DNA of 64,000 nucleotides, from NCBI GenBank assembly GCA_001548435.1, contig AP017308.1, positions 5,527,030 to 5,591,029 on the forward strand, given 5' to 3'. The stretch is from Leptolyngbya sp. NIES-3755. Its GTDB lineage: Bacteria > Cyanobacteriota > Cyanobacteriia > Leptolyngbyales > Leptolyngbyaceae. Each line of letters begins with the position of its first letter. Within the stretch, counting starts at the first letter, position 1. The translations under genes were made by a program, and so were the position numbers. Below, in pieces: positions 45,716 through 55,104 of the stretch. The notes under the pieces are model-generated. The model did no database searches. It was given only the letters and a program-made list of their open reading frames with translations, and was not told the DNA's origin.

Positions 45716-46335
45716 AACAAAGCCTGAATCAGTAGACGTAACAGCATTTCCAAATCGCTTGGAACACGATAGCCGATCACATCCTCGATAATTTGTTTTT
45801 TCATTCGATCGAGAATTCCAAATCGCCACAATTCTCCGATCGTTACGGCTCCGATCAGTTGCGGTTGCTGTTCTTGAGTGGGCGATCGTTCCCATTGATC
45901 GAGTGCGATCAGTTCAGATAGCAATTGAGTAAATCCATAATCGATATCGCCCTGTTTTGCCTCGATTACGACAAGTTGATGCAGATTGTCCGTCGAAAGC
46001 AAGTAATCTAATGAGCCTTGTAATTGATGAGTGATTTTGAGCGGTTGTTCGATACGAATTAAAGCATTTGCATAACGAGCCGCTGTTTTGATCACTGGGA
46101 AGATCAATGCTTCTCGTTTCGATTGTTCGTTCATTCGCACTAATCGAGGAATGATATCGAACAAATCTTCTTCGAGTTGAGGAAGTCGATCGAGTGTTCC
46201 TGAGTATTGAGGTAGAGACAGCGGAGCGCGACGAAATTGATAGCCGAAGTAGTTCGCAAGATCGATCGCATCCAGTCGCAACTCAAAGAAGTTACTAAAG
46301 GTGTAAGTTTGGTTTTCGTTCAGAATTGAGGGCAT
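45712..46335 (-). CDS. Putative PD-(D/E)XK nuclease-like protein
   Basis: The 207-residue soluble protein has a segment GSLDYLL, then QLVVIEAKQGDIDYGFTQLLSELIALDQ. The Asp, the E-A-K triad and the following helix fit a PD-(D/E)XK nuclease fold, similar to restriction-like subunits. I do not recognise a named family. No methylase or helicase neighbour is seen. It is upstream of, and coupled to, the NUDIX gene. Confidence 0.72.
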   Translation of the reverse strand: MPSILNENQTYTFSNFFELRLDAIDLANYFGYQFRRAPLSLPQYSGTLDRLPQLEEDLFDIIPRLVRMNEQSKREALIFPVIKTAARYANALIRIEQPLKITHQLQGSLDYLLSTDNLHQLVVIEAKQGDIDYGFTQLLSELIALDQWERSPTQEQQPQLIGAVTIGELWRFGILDRMKKQIIEDVIGYRVPSDLEMLLRLLIQALL

Positions 46336-46349
46336 GAAAAATCTGGACT

Positions 46350-46925
46350 CTATTGTTTCACGATAACCGGAGTTCCGACTTGCACCTCTTTATATAGTGC
46401 AATCACATCCGCATTTTTCATTCTCAGACAGCCATGTGAAACCGCTTGTCCAATGAGCGAATAATCAGTCGTTCCATGAAATCCAATTAACAGCTTGTCT
46501 TGTGAAGTAAATCCGATCCAACGTTTACCCAGTGGATTATCTTTACTGCCAGGTGGAATCTCTTCATCTGTAATCGGATGTTTCCACGCGGGATTCTCGT
46601 ACATCTGCTGCACTTTGAATGTCCCTGTTGGAGTTTCCCAGCCTTCTTGCCCGATCGCAATTCGATAAGTCGCTTTCAATTTCTTGTTCTCATAGAGCCG
46701 CACTTTTCGATCGCTTAAATCCACTACCAATTTCGTATCAATCACCGGAGACGGCGACGGACTCGGTTTCGGAGTCACCATCGCTTGAAAATCTGGTAAT
46801 TCAATTTTCGGAAAGGCAATAGCAGGTAATCGTCGCAACTGTAAAACCGCGATCGTACATCCTGCGATCATACAAAAGGTCATGAGCGCTCTGGGAAGCG
46901 ATGAATTTTGGACTTTTGCTGGCAT
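46350..46925 (-). CDS. L,D-transpeptidase (YkuD family)
   Basis: The 191-residue protein has an N-terminal membrane or signal helix (about 12-28) and a YkuD domain at about residues 65-190. It carries the catalytic HGTTDYSLIGQAVSHGCLRM, with the nucleophilic Cys in SHGCLRM. It would form 3-3 cross-links in peptidoglycan or attach proteins to it. A Pro/Ser-rich spacer lies between helix and domain. Confidence 0.93.
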   Translation of the reverse strand: MPAKVQNSSLPRALMTFCMIAGCTIAVLQLRRLPAIAFPKIELPDFQAMVTPKPSPSPSPVIDTKLVVDLSDRKVRLYENKKLKATYRIAIGQEGWETPTGTFKVQQMYENPAWKHPITDEEIPPGSKDNPLGKRWIGFTSQDKLLIGFHGTTDYSLIGQAVSHGCLRMKNADVIALYKEVQVGTPVIVKQ

Positions 46926-47104
46926 TGTCGATCGAAATCTCTGCGACTTTTTTATTTTGCCCGAAACTACTTCATCCCCTTATGAATCTTAAGACGTAAG
47001 TAGATTCACTCTATAGGTATACCATTGTCAAATTCGTAACTACTACGGAGGCTGCATCTCTCAACCGGAAGTTCTATGAATTTTAAGAATCTTACCAAGG
47101 TTAG

Positions 47105-47371
47105 ATGAAGCACAAATTGAAAATGGTTCAACCCCAAGATCCGAATCTACAATGCTGGCAAACGTGGTGTTTCGGTGTGAGTAGAGCGATGAAAGAAAAA
47201 TTATTTTTAGCGATCGTCATCACGATCACTCTCAGTTGGTTACACAACTGGTCAACCCCAAGCCCAAACAGCTTGAGAACTTCGACCGAGACTGAACCCC
47301 ATCACCTAGCAAGCTTTCCGGACGAAAATCTATCCGGAAGCGTATTTCTGTTGCAAGATTCTGACAGGTAG
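47105..47371 (+). CDS. Small single-helix protein, unknown
   Basis: The 88-residue frame has one hydrophobic segment (about 30-46, KEKLFLAIVITITLSWLHNW) after a Gln/Trp-rich start and a polar tail. No family is recognised. It is 104 bases upstream of sigG. Weak coding evidence; it may be a real leader gene or chance. Confidence 0.35.
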   Translation: MKHKLKMVQPQDPNLQCWQTWCFGVSRAMKEKLFLAIVITITLSWLHNWSTPSPNSLRTSTETEPHHLASFPDENLSGSVFLLQDSDR

Positions 47372-47475
47372 AACGGCTGCGAGATATCCTGGATCAGATC
47401 AGCAAATAAGAAGGAACTTTTTCAGGGCGAGAAAAGTCATTCAAAACGGAACGTCAAAACAACCGTCATCCGCCC

Positions 47476-48135
47476 ATGAGTCAGTCCCTTCCTGTATCCT
47501 GGTCATCGATCGAGCCAAAGGTTCTTCAGAGTCCAGTGCAAGCAGAAAAACTCTCCAATTACGATTTAGTGTTGCAATGTCAGATCGGACATCGCCCTGA
47601 GAAAGCCGTCTTCTCGGAACTCATGCGGCGGTATCAGTCTCATGTCGATAAAGTTCTCTATCATTTGGCTCCCGATTGGCAAGACCGCGCCGACCTCGCC
47701 CAAGAAGTCTGGATTCGCGTCTATCGCAACATTACCCGCCTGAATGAACCTGTAAAATTCCGAGGGTGGCTCAGCCGCATTGCCACCAACTTGTTCTACG
47801 ATGAACTCCGCAAGCGAAAACGGACGGCTACACCGCTCTCGCTCGATGCCCCGTTGTCACTGGATGATGGTGAAATGGATTGGGAAATCGCATCAGAAAC
47901 GCCCGGACCTGATGAAGATCTGACGACGCGGGAATTCTATGATCAATTAAACGAAGCGATCGCTGACCTGCCCGAAGTCTTCCGCACAACGATCGTGCTG
48001 CGGGAAATCGAAGGCATGGCTTATGAAGAAATTGCAGAACTCACCGGAGTCTCGCTCGGAACCGTGAAATCGCGGATTGCCCGTGCGCGCCATCGGTTAC
48101 AGTCCCAATTGCAGCAGTATCTTGACGGACAATAA
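47476..48135 (+). CDS. sigG: ECF-type sigma factor SigG
   Basis: The 219-residue protein has sigma-70 region 2 (RADLAQEVWIRVYRNITRL, then FRGWLSRIATNLFYDELRKRKR) and region 4 (LPEVFRTTIVLREIEGMAYEEIAELTGVSLGTVKSRIARARHRLQ). It fits the SigG group of extracytoplasmic-function sigma factors. The next gene encodes a membrane anti-sigma-like protein, the same order as in Synechocystis. SigG is linked to envelope stress and is essential in some species; that role is inferred here. Confidence 0.92.
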   Translation: MSQSLPVSWSSIEPKVLQSPVQAEKLSNYDLVLQCQIGHRPEKAVFSELMRRYQSHVDKVLYHLAPDWQDRADLAQEVWIRVYRNITRLNEPVKFRGWLSRIATNLFYDELRKRKRTATPLSLDAPLSLDDGEMDWEIASETPGPDEDLTTREFYDQLNEAIADLPEVFRTTIVLREIEGMAYEEIAELTGVSLGTVKSRIARARHRLQSQLQQYLDGQ

Positions 48136-48294
48136 ATTTAAACTCTCCGTAAGATTACGAAAACTTCAGATTGACTTTGTTAATATACTTCCAGACGTAG
48201 CTCCAAATGAGAATTGTGCTTTGAGGAGTGGTTGAATACACTGAAAATCGTTCGACCCACCGACATTCTCACTCACACGAATAGTGAACTCTCG

Positions 48295-48810
48295 ATGAAC
48301 TCCAATTTTGATTCGTTCAATAACGCTATGCCTCCTTCCGATTCCCAGTTAAACGCCCGCGATCGCTTTGAGTTGCTTAGTGCCTATTTGGATGGGGAAG
48401 TAACTGCAAGTGAGCGCAAACAAGTCGAGGAATGGTTGTCTACCGATCCCGCAGTTCAACAGCTTCATGCTCGCTTGCTAAAACTCCGTCATGCGTTTCG
48501 ATCGCTGCCTGCTCCTGCTCCGGTTCAATCGGTTGAAAGAACAGTAGATCAAGTGTTGGCAAAGGTCGATCGTCGTCCGAAATTCCGTTTGGTTTGGGGT
48601 GGAGCCGCGATTGCGGCGGCTGTGCTAGGTGCAGTTTCGTTGTTTAGTGTTCGACAGCCTCAGATGGCACAAGTCGAACCGACTCAACAGCCAACCGTAC
48701 AGGCGAAAGAACAGCCAGTGGTGACGGATGATTTGATGGTCGCGCTCGATCGTCCGGTGGTGTCGATCAAGGTTGCAAATACTCAACCGGGTTCGCGCAA
48801 TCGAAACTAA
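48295..48810 (+). CDS. Anti-sigma factor for SigG
   Basis: The 171-residue protein has an N-terminal helical anti-sigma domain (FELLSAYLDGEVTASERKQVEEWLSTDPAVQQLHARLLKLR) and one membrane helix (about 103-120, WGGAAIAAAVLGAVSLFSV), then an extracytoplasmic tail. The HxxxCxxC zinc motif is absent. Position after sigG and layout support the role of membrane-bound inhibitor. ATG at 48295 is chosen; the frame opens at 48214. A strong terminator follows. Confidence 0.87.
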   Translation: MNSNFDSFNNAMPPSDSQLNARDRFELLSAYLDGEVTASERKQVEEWLSTDPAVQQLHARLLKLRHAFRSLPAPAPVQSVERTVDQVLAKVDRRPKFRLVWGGAAIAAAVLGAVSLFSVRQPQMAQVEPTQQPTVQAKEQPVVTDDLMVALDRPVVSIKVANTQPGSRNRN

Positions 48811-48828
48811 GAAAATTTGGCAGATTAG

Positions 48829-48863
48829 ATTGCTCGTGGTGGTTCGGCTACGAGCAATTTTTT
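48829..48863 (+). terminator. Terminator after the anti-sigma gene
   Basis: ATTGCTCGT (48829-48837) pairs with ACGAGCAAT (48850-48858), followed by five T. It ends the sigG operon. Confidence 0.85.
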
Positions 48864-49038
48864 GATCGTAAGAATATCGTTGAACCAAAGCTGCCCGATC
48901 GATTGGGGCAATTCGTCTATTTCACCTGGAAGAAGTGAAAATTGCTTCTTTCAGTCGCTTTATCTTGCTGCCAAAATAAAGACTCTGATATTATCCCTAC
49001 ATGAATCAAATGAGCATCAGCATTCTTTAGGGTTTGAT

Positions 49039-51072
49039 ATGAAACTTGCCTTAGCTTGCGCTTTAATCCTATTTTTATCGGTTCCTACCTTCCCAGAGGG
49101 TGCGATGGCTCAATCGATCGAGCAATTGTCGCAGCAAGCGGATACTGCTCTGAAAAACAACCAACGTCAAGAAGCTGAAGCGATTTGGCGAACTGTATTG
49201 CGGCGAGATCCAAAAAACACCAGAGCTTATATTGGACTCGGTGATGCACTCCGTTACCGCAAACGAGATCAAGAAGCGATCAAGGCTTACCAGAAAGCGA
49301 TCGAGCTTGATCCACAACAAGTTGCAGGATACTTGGCACTCGCAGACCTGCTGCGACTCGATCAGCCCGAAGCTGCGATCTTGGTATATCGCCGAGCGAT
49401 TCAAGTTGCTGCACCGAGCGCTGAAGTCTACTATAGGCTTGGCGTTACGCTTAGCCCGGCAGAAAAAAGAGTTTCGCAAAAACAAAAAGACGAAGCAATT
49501 GAGAGCTTTCGTAAAGCGATCGAAATTGATCCCAAGCTGAGTAAAGCTTATGTTGCGTTGGGAAATCAGCTTGAGTTTGATCAATTAGATAAAGCAATGG
49601 CTGCTTATCGGAGCGCAATGGAGTTAGATGATTCTAATGCTTACTTCATCTACGGCAGGATTCTTGCATCGCAAAAGCGCTCAGCAGAGATGATTCCACT
49701 CTATCAGCAAGCCATCCAGCGAAATCCCAAAGGTCAGAATGTGATCACCTACTATGGCGGATTAGCAAGTACGTTCGAGGAGCTTAACCAACTCGATCAA
49801 GCAGCCGACATCTATCGGAAAGTCTTGCAACTGCGTCCAAATGATCCCATTGTTTATTTTCGTCTAGGTGATATCTTACAAAAGCAAGGACAATCAGATC
49901 AAGCTGTGAGCCTTTATCGAAAAGCTGCTGAACTCATTCGTGCAGACAGCTATAGCAGTCGTGCCAGTAGTTACTCTTATCGGATGGGGGGCAATCAACT
50001 GCAAGATCGAGGTCAGTATGATCTTGCGATCGCGCTCTATCGAAAAGCGATCGCGTTAGACCGTCGAGATGCTTTCGCTTATGCGTTGATTGCCGATACA
50101 CTCCACCTTCAGGGAAAACCAGACGAGGCGATTCAAACCTACCGTCAATCAATTTCTGTCAATCCAGAGTTTGCTTATGCGTATGGAGGTTTAGGTAGAG
50201 TCTTACAGCAGCAAGGCAAGTTAGACCAAGCTGCACAAGCGTATCGAGAAGCACGATCTCTGAATCCTAAAGATTCGAGTGTACAAAAGAGTCTTATAGA
50301 AGTCGAAGCGTTGCTGCGATCGCGGAAGCAATCTCAAAAATTTACAGGAGAGCCGTCAATTTTGCTCCCATCGGAATCGTCGCGGCAGAACATTCGGGAA
50401 TTTACAGGAGAAACGATTTTGCCCCAATCGGGATCGTCGCAGCAGAATGTTCAGGCAGGATTTCAATTTCAAGATTCAGAAGCTTTCAATCAAGGGAAAT
50501 TAGTAACGCTCACACAGGAGAAACAGAGGCAGAGACTTGAAGCCCTTGGACATTGCATGGGTTACCTCTACGTTCCCCCAACCTACAGAACGGTTACAAC
50601 CGTCGAGAAGACACCAGGAAAATCCACAGCACGATTTTTCTCGAAGACTGCTCCTCCTGCTGCGGGTTTGCGGGTGATCATCCGCAACGCAACTTCTGGA
50701 ATCAACCAAACCCCCAGTCCATATACTGACCGAGGGTATGATCAAGGCGATCTCTCAGAGTCCTTTGTGATTCAACAAAACACCGCCCACGATTCCCGCT
50801 ATTTCGCAATGATTTCAGGATTGAACACGTTAACTTACGAGATCAAGCGCGGCAACGAGGTGCTTGAAACGGGCACGTTTACCGTGATGATGACTCCAGA
50901 AACGCGAGAACAACCTCCGGATCTTGAGGATTCCTCTCCGAAGCACGAGTCCTCAAATCAATGCGATCCGCCAAAGCTTCCAGAACCTAAATTACCTGAA
51001 GTGCCACCATTGCCGAAGCTGCCACCGATTCCGCCAGAAATTCAGCAAATGCTCGACCAATACAAGAAGTAG
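49039..51072 (+). CDS. Exported TPR-repeat protein
   Basis: The 677-residue protein has a signal peptide (about 1-24, cut near GAMAQS) and about ten TPR repeats (about 30-430; repeated 'A..AYRKAIELDP' pattern). Then follows a tandem duplication of about 20 residues (KFTGEPSILLPSESSRQNIR and EFTGETILPQSGSSQQNVQ), a compact domain (about 490-620, CMGYLYVPPTYRTVTTVEK) and a Pro-rich tail (PEPKLPEVPPLPKLPPIPP). It is probably a periplasmic scaffold. ATG at 49039 sits at the signal peptide; the frame opens at 48862. Confidence 0.85.
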   Translation: MKLALACALILFLSVPTFPEGAMAQSIEQLSQQADTALKNNQRQEAEAIWRTVLRRDPKNTRAYIGLGDALRYRKRDQEAIKAYQKAIELDPQQVAGYLALADLLRLDQPEAAILVYRRAIQVAAPSAEVYYRLGVTLSPAEKRVSQKQKDEAIESFRKAIEIDPKLSKAYVALGNQLEFDQLDKAMAAYRSAMELDDSNAYFIYGRILASQKRSAEMIPLYQQAIQRNPKGQNVITYYGGLASTFEELNQLDQAADIYRKVLQLRPNDPIVYFRLGDILQKQGQSDQAVSLYRKAAELIRADSYSSRASSYSYRMGGNQLQDRGQYDLAIALYRKAIALDRRDAFAYALIADTLHLQGKPDEAIQTYRQSISVNPEFAYAYGGLGRVLQQQGKLDQAAQAYREARSLNPKDSSVQKSLIEVEALLRSRKQSQKFTGEPSILLPSESSRQNIREFTGETILPQSGSSQQNVQAGFQFQDSEAFNQGKLVTLTQEKQRQRLEALGHCMGYLYVPPTYRTVTTVEKTPGKSTARFFSKTAPPAAGLRVIIRNATSGINQTPSPYTDRGYDQGDLSESFVIQQNTAHDSRYFAMISGLNTLTYEIKRGNEVLETGTFTVMMTPETREQPPDLEDSSPKHESSNQCDPPKLPEPKLPEVPPLPKLPPIPPEIQQMLDQYKK

Positions 51073-51081
51073 CTCAAGAGT

Positions 51082-51525
51082 TTAAGGCTGCTCTAGAAAT
51101 CGTTCGTTGTTTGAGGGGTCATGTAGTTTTGTGCTCCAAACACCGCTTGGGACTGGAACGCCACCTAATCGATCGACCTGTTCCAATTTCATCACATACG
51201 CCCAAGCTGTCCCAATTCGAGTTCCGTCGAGATCAAACACTTCGAGTTCTCGCCGCTCGTAATCGTTACCAGATCCAAAAGGTGCGATCGCCTCTGGTTC
51301 GTGCTGCTCGTATTCGTCCAGAATTTCTAGAATTTCAGGATGATCGAAGGTTAATAAATAACCGTAGGTGATTGCATCTCCGGGCACGATCGCGGGATAG
51401 TGAAACGGCAAATGATAAAGATGAGCGTGAACGATCGCAGGTTTTGATGAAGTTACGCGATCGGCACAAAGAAAATAGTTGCTTTCATCAGGTTTTAGAG
51501 TGCCGTAGACGAATACAGTAATCAT
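51082..51525 (-). CDS. Gamma-glutamylcyclotransferase-like (AIG2 family) protein
   Basis: The 147-residue protein starts MITVFVYGTLKPDESNYFL, the BtrG/AIG2 signature YGTL that binds the gamma-glutamyl group. The conserved acidic residue in LDEYEQHEPE is present. It probably acts on gamma-glutamyl peptides or amines. It is convergent with the TPR gene. Confidence 0.9.
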   Translation of the reverse strand: MITVFVYGTLKPDESNYFLCADRVTSSKPAIVHAHLYHLPFHYPAIVPGDAITYGYLLTFDHPEILEILDEYEQHEPEAIAPFGSGNDYERRELEVFDLDGTRIGTAWAYVMKLEQVDRLGGVPVPSGVWSTKLHDPSNNERFLEQP

Positions 51526-51563
51526 CACGAAGTCAAAGCGGTTTCAATTATTCTATTTGCCCT

Positions 51564-52052
51564 ATGAATCAATTACCGATTAAGTGTTTGACTCAGCCGT
51601 TAATGGAGTCGGTTGCCGAACAAGCTCGATCGAGTCCCCGTCAGCGCAAGAATCACAACTTTCATGAACATAGCGATCGAGTTCAGCGTTTTCTAAATGT
51701 CTTGCAGCCTGGAACTTATGTTCGTCCTCATCGGCATATTCGTCCTGGCGATGCGAATGGTTTTGAGTTTTTTCTGGTATTGAACGGTGCGATCGGGATT
51801 CTGATTTTGAACGAAGCGGGTGAAGTGATTCGCACCGAGAAAATTAGCGCAACGGGGACAACTCGCGGGGTTGAACTAGGCGAGGGAATGTTTCATACGT
51901 TGATAGCGATCGAACCTGATTCGGTGATGTTTGAACTCAAAGAAGGTCCTTATATTCCAATGGATGACAAGGATTTTCTGCCGCAATTTCCGCTAGAGGA
52001 CACGCCTGAAGCGAAACAATGGGTAGAAACTTGGCAAAGTCATTTTGCTTGA
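51564..52052 (+). CDS. WbuC-family cupin protein
   Basis: The 162-residue protein matches the WbuC cupin family: ARSSPRQRKNHNFHEHSDRVQRFLNVLQPGTYVRPHRHI, with His residues for a metal, and ELGEGMFHTLIAIEPDSVMFELKEGPY. WbuC genes occur in polysaccharide clusters, and the exact role is unknown. It is divergent from the AIG2-like gene, 39 bases away. Confidence 0.9.
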   Translation: MNQLPIKCLTQPLMESVAEQARSSPRQRKNHNFHEHSDRVQRFLNVLQPGTYVRPHRHIRPGDANGFEFFLVLNGAIGILILNEAGEVIRTEKISATGTTRGVELGEGMFHTLIAIEPDSVMFELKEGPYIPMDDKDFLPQFPLEDTPEAKQWVETWQSHFA

Positions 52053-52124
52053 TTTTCTGAGGACAGATGCTTGCTGTAGCAGTTTTCAGAGAATATAGTT
52101 TCACCTAAATACGAGTGAGACGCT

Positions 52125-52538
52125 ATGGACACAGAGATCCCAGAAGAATTCTGGCAGGGTGTTGATCAGTTTAATCAAGGCGAATTCTATGCGTGTCATG
52201 ATACCCTCGAAGCAATTTGGATCGAAGCTCCAGTGTTTGACAAAAAGTTTTATCAGGGCATCTTACAGATCGCAGTCGGGTTGTATCACTTAGGGAATCA
52301 CAATTGGCGCGGAGCCGTGATCTTGATGGGAGAAGGATTAAATCGATTGAGCGACTATCAGCCTGATTATGGCGGAATTAATGTCGAACAATTGATCGAT
52401 GAGACTTCCGAATTTCTCAGTCAAGTTCAAACGATCGGAGCCGATCGAGTTTCCCAAATCGTGATGATCCCATCCGACTCAGACGATCGCATTTTTCTCC
52501 ATCCACCAATCATCCAGAAGATCGAACCTTCGGCTTGA
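52125..52538 (+). CDS. DUF309-family protein
   Basis: The 137-residue protein has the DUF309 motif FNQGEFYACHDTLEAIWIEAP, then FYQGILQIAVGLYHLGNHNWRGAVILMGEGL. The His/Glu pattern (HDTLE, GLYHL) is conserved. The family is of unknown function and common in cyanobacteria. It stands between the cupin and lpt genes. Confidence 0.9.
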   Translation: MDTEIPEEFWQGVDQFNQGEFYACHDTLEAIWIEAPVFDKKFYQGILQIAVGLYHLGNHNWRGAVILMGEGLNRLSDYQPDYGGINVEQLIDETSEFLSQVQTIGADRVSQIVMIPSDSDDRIFLHPPIIQKIEPSA

Positions 52539-52701
52539 ATCAATCGATATCTGAAACTTGCAATACTGGTCGTTCGTCTCTAAATTCATCACACTAGATG
52601 TATCTGCCGAATCTTCAAAGAATTTGTCGATCGAGTCCGATTAACTTTCTGTAATGATATATTCGGTGGCATCTCCGTTCATCCTCACTCAATCTCCGCC
52701 C

Positions 52702-53172
52702 ATGTCTCGTCTTCGTCGATCGCTGTTCCTTCTCCCTGCCATTGCTGCCACGGTTCTCGCCACTGGTAGTCATTCGATCGCTCAAGCGCCCGCTGCTTCT
52801 CCTCTGACCCTCAGAGCGAATACCACTGAAGCCAATGCCCGAACTGGAGTCGTGGTCGCGAAAGGCAACGTTCAGATCAACTATCCTGCCCGTCAAATCC
52901 AGGCGACTTCCGCCCAAGCGATCTACTACAGCAACGAGCGGCGAATCGTTCTATCGGGTGATGTCTACGTCCTGCAACAAGGCAATAGTTTACGAGGAGA
53001 AACGATCACTTATTTGGTCGATGAAGGGCGGTTTGTCGCGCTCCCACAGCCGAATAAACAGGTCGAAGCAATTTATCTGATCGAAGCGCCACCTGCGCCG
53101 ACGACTCCCACACCCGCAAATCCGGCTCCCTTTAGTCCGAGACCTCAGTTGCAGCAATCGACCAATCGCTAG
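52702..53172 (+). CDS. lptA: LptA/OstA-like periplasmic LPS-transport protein
   Basis: The 156-residue protein has a signal peptide (about 1-29, ending SIAQA) and an OstA/LptA domain (LTLRANTTEANARTGVVVAKGNVQINYPARQIQATSAQAIYY, then RIVLSGDVYVLQQGNSLRGE). It forms part of the bridge that carries lipopolysaccharide across the periplasm. The C-terminal tail is Pro/Thr-rich. Its neighbours are lptB and lptF/G, as expected. ATG at 52702 is chosen because it opens the signal peptide; the frame starts at 52654. Confidence 0.9.
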   Translation: MSRLRRSLFLLPAIAATVLATGSHSIAQAPAASPLTLRANTTEANARTGVVVAKGNVQINYPARQIQATSAQAIYYSNERRIVLSGDVYVLQQGNSLRGETITYLVDEGRFVALPQPNKQVEAIYLIEAPPAPTTPTPANPAPFSPRPQLQQSTNR

Positions 53173-53214
53173 TTACGTCCCCTCTTTATCTCGTACAGGT
53201 TCCAGGAGCGGGTT

Positions 53215-53943
53215 TTGAGAATTGTTCTAGAAAACATCCACAAATCGTTTGGCGATCGCCAAATTGTAAATCGCGTCAGTTTATCCGTTTCTCAAGGTGA
53301 AGTGGTTGGGCTTTTGGGTCCGAATGGAGCCGGAAAAACGACGACATTTTACATCGCAACTGGACTGGAAAAGCCGGATAGCGGTAAGGTTCTGCTGAAC
53401 GATAAGGATGTGACTCATCTCCCGATCAATAAACGCGCTCATCTTGGAATTGGATATTTGGCACAAGAGGCAAGTATCTTTCGGTATTTGACGGTTCGAG
53501 ACAATATTCGATTGGTGTTGGAACAGACGAAGGTTCCGAGATGGCAATGGAACGATCGATTAAATAGCTTGCTCAAAGAATTCCGACTGGAAAAAGTGGC
53601 TTCGAGTTTAGGAATTCAAGTGTCTGGGGGAGAACGGCGGCGGACTGAATTGGCTCGTGCGCTGGCAACTGGAGTCGATGGACCGAAATTTCTCTTTCTG
53701 GATGAACCGTTTGCAGGCGTAGACCCGATCGCGGTTGCGGAAATTCAAAGCATTATTGCTCAACTGCGCGATCGACACATGGGCATTCTGATTACCGATC
53801 ACAATGTTCGAGAAACCTTGGCAATTATCGATCGAGCCTACATCATGCGCGATGGTCAGATTCTTGCCTCTGGGAGCGCCCAAGAGCTTTACAACAATCC
53901 CTTAGTCCGTCAGTATTATCTCGGAGATAACTTTCAGCCCTAA
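53215..53943 (+). CDS. lptB: LPS export ABC transporter ATP-binding protein
   Basis: The 242-residue ABC ATPase has Walker A GPNGAGKTTT (about 35-44), signature VSGGERRRTELARAL, Walker B FLFLDEPFAGVDP and the switch His in LITDHNVRETL. It powers LPS extraction with the LptF/G permease next door. The start is TTG, decided by AGGAG eight bases upstream and the conserved MRIVLENIHKSF. It is 42 bases after lptA and 3 before the permease. Confidence 0.95.
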   Translation: MRIVLENIHKSFGDRQIVNRVSLSVSQGEVVGLLGPNGAGKTTTFYIATGLEKPDSGKVLLNDKDVTHLPINKRAHLGIGYLAQEASIFRYLTVRDNIRLVLEQTKVPRWQWNDRLNSLLKEFRLEKVASSLGIQVSGGERRRTELARALATGVDGPKFLFLDEPFAGVDPIAVAEIQSIIAQLRDRHMGILITDHNVRETLAIIDRAYIMRDGQILASGSAQELYNNPLVRQYYLGDNFQP

Positions 53944-53946
53944 ATC

Positions 53947-55101
53947 ATGTCTTTAGTCTCCTCGCCCCCACGATCGCTGATTTCAGTCCTCGATCGCTAT
54001 ATTGCGTCTCAGTTGACGAGTCCGTTTATCTTCGGAGTTGCGGCATTTTCATCGATTTTGGTATCGGTTGGAGCCGTATTTGAACTGATTCGGCAAATGA
54101 CTGAACTCGGATTGCCGTTGGATGTGGCGGGTCGAGTTCTATTGCTACGAATGCCAGAATTTGTGGCGCTGTCGTTTCCGATGGCGACTCTGCTTTCGAC
54201 CCTGATCGTGTACAGCCGTTTATCGACGGATAGTGAATTGATTGCGCTACGGAGTGCAGGCATTAGTGTTTATCGATTGATTGCACCTGCGATCGTGCTC
54301 AGTATTTTCGTGTCGGTGATGACATTTGCGTTTAATGAAGCGATCGTTCCTGCGGCAAAATTTCAAGCGGGTGTAACGCTGGAACAAGCCCTGAAACAGG
54401 AAAAGCCGAAATTCGATGAGAAAAATATTGTGTTTCAGCAGTATCGCGACGTGAAGCAACCGAATGGAACGACCCAGCAAACGCTCGATCGAATCTTCTA
54501 CGCGCAACGATTTGACGGCACTCGGATGAAAGAATTGACGGTGCTAGATTTTTCTCAAGAAGGTGTGAATCAGATTATCACCGCAAATTCAGCCCAGTGG
54601 AATTATGAAGCGCAAACCTGGGATTTTTTTGACGGCACGATTTATCTGGTGAATCCAAATGGTTCTTATCGGAACATTTTGAAATTCGAGCAACAACAGA
54701 TCCAACTCCCCCGAACCCCGCTCGATCTTGCTGCGAATAAAACCGATTCGTCTGAAATGAATATCGCTGAAGTTCAGCAATATCTTCAACTGGTGAAACA
54801 AAGTGGAGATGAAAAACGGGCAAATCAGCTAAGAATGCGAATTCAGCAGAAAATTGCCTTTCCGTTTGTTTGCTTGGTCTTTGGTTTGGCGGGTGCAACT
54901 TTGGGAACTCGTCCTCGACGGGGCGGAAAAGGAGCCAGCTTTGCTATCAGTATCTTGATCATTTTTACCTATTACTTACTGTCGTTCGTTTGTGATGCGT
55001 TCGGACGATTGGAGATTTTCACACCCATTCTTGCCGCTTGGTTGCCAACTGTGGTCGGGATGAGTGCGGTAAGTTGGCTATTAGTACGCGCTGCACGTTA
55101 A
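53947..55101 (+). CDS. LPS export permease, LptF/LptG family
   Basis: The 384-residue protein has three N-terminal and three C-terminal membrane helices around a periplasmic beta-jellyroll (about 125-275), the LptF/LptG (YjgP/YjgQ) layout. SLISVLDRYIASQLTSPFIFGVA is typical of the start, and FPFVCLVFGLAGATLGTRPRRGGKG lies before the last helices. Only one such gene is seen here; cyanobacteria commonly have a single LptF/G protein that may work as a homodimer. It is coupled to lptB. Confidence 0.93.
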   Translation: MSLVSSPPRSLISVLDRYIASQLTSPFIFGVAAFSSILVSVGAVFELIRQMTELGLPLDVAGRVLLLRMPEFVALSFPMATLLSTLIVYSRLSTDSELIALRSAGISVYRLIAPAIVLSIFVSVMTFAFNEAIVPAAKFQAGVTLEQALKQEKPKFDEKNIVFQQYRDVKQPNGTTQQTLDRIFYAQRFDGTRMKELTVLDFSQEGVNQIITANSAQWNYEAQTWDFFDGTIYLVNPNGSYRNILKFEQQQIQLPRTPLDLAANKTDSSEMNIAEVQQYLQLVKQSGDEKRANQLRMRIQQKIAFPFVCLVFGLAGATLGTRPRRGGKGASFAISILIIFTYYLLSFVCDAFGRLEIFTPILAAWLPTVVGMSAVSWLLVRAAR

Positions 55102-55104
55102 GGA

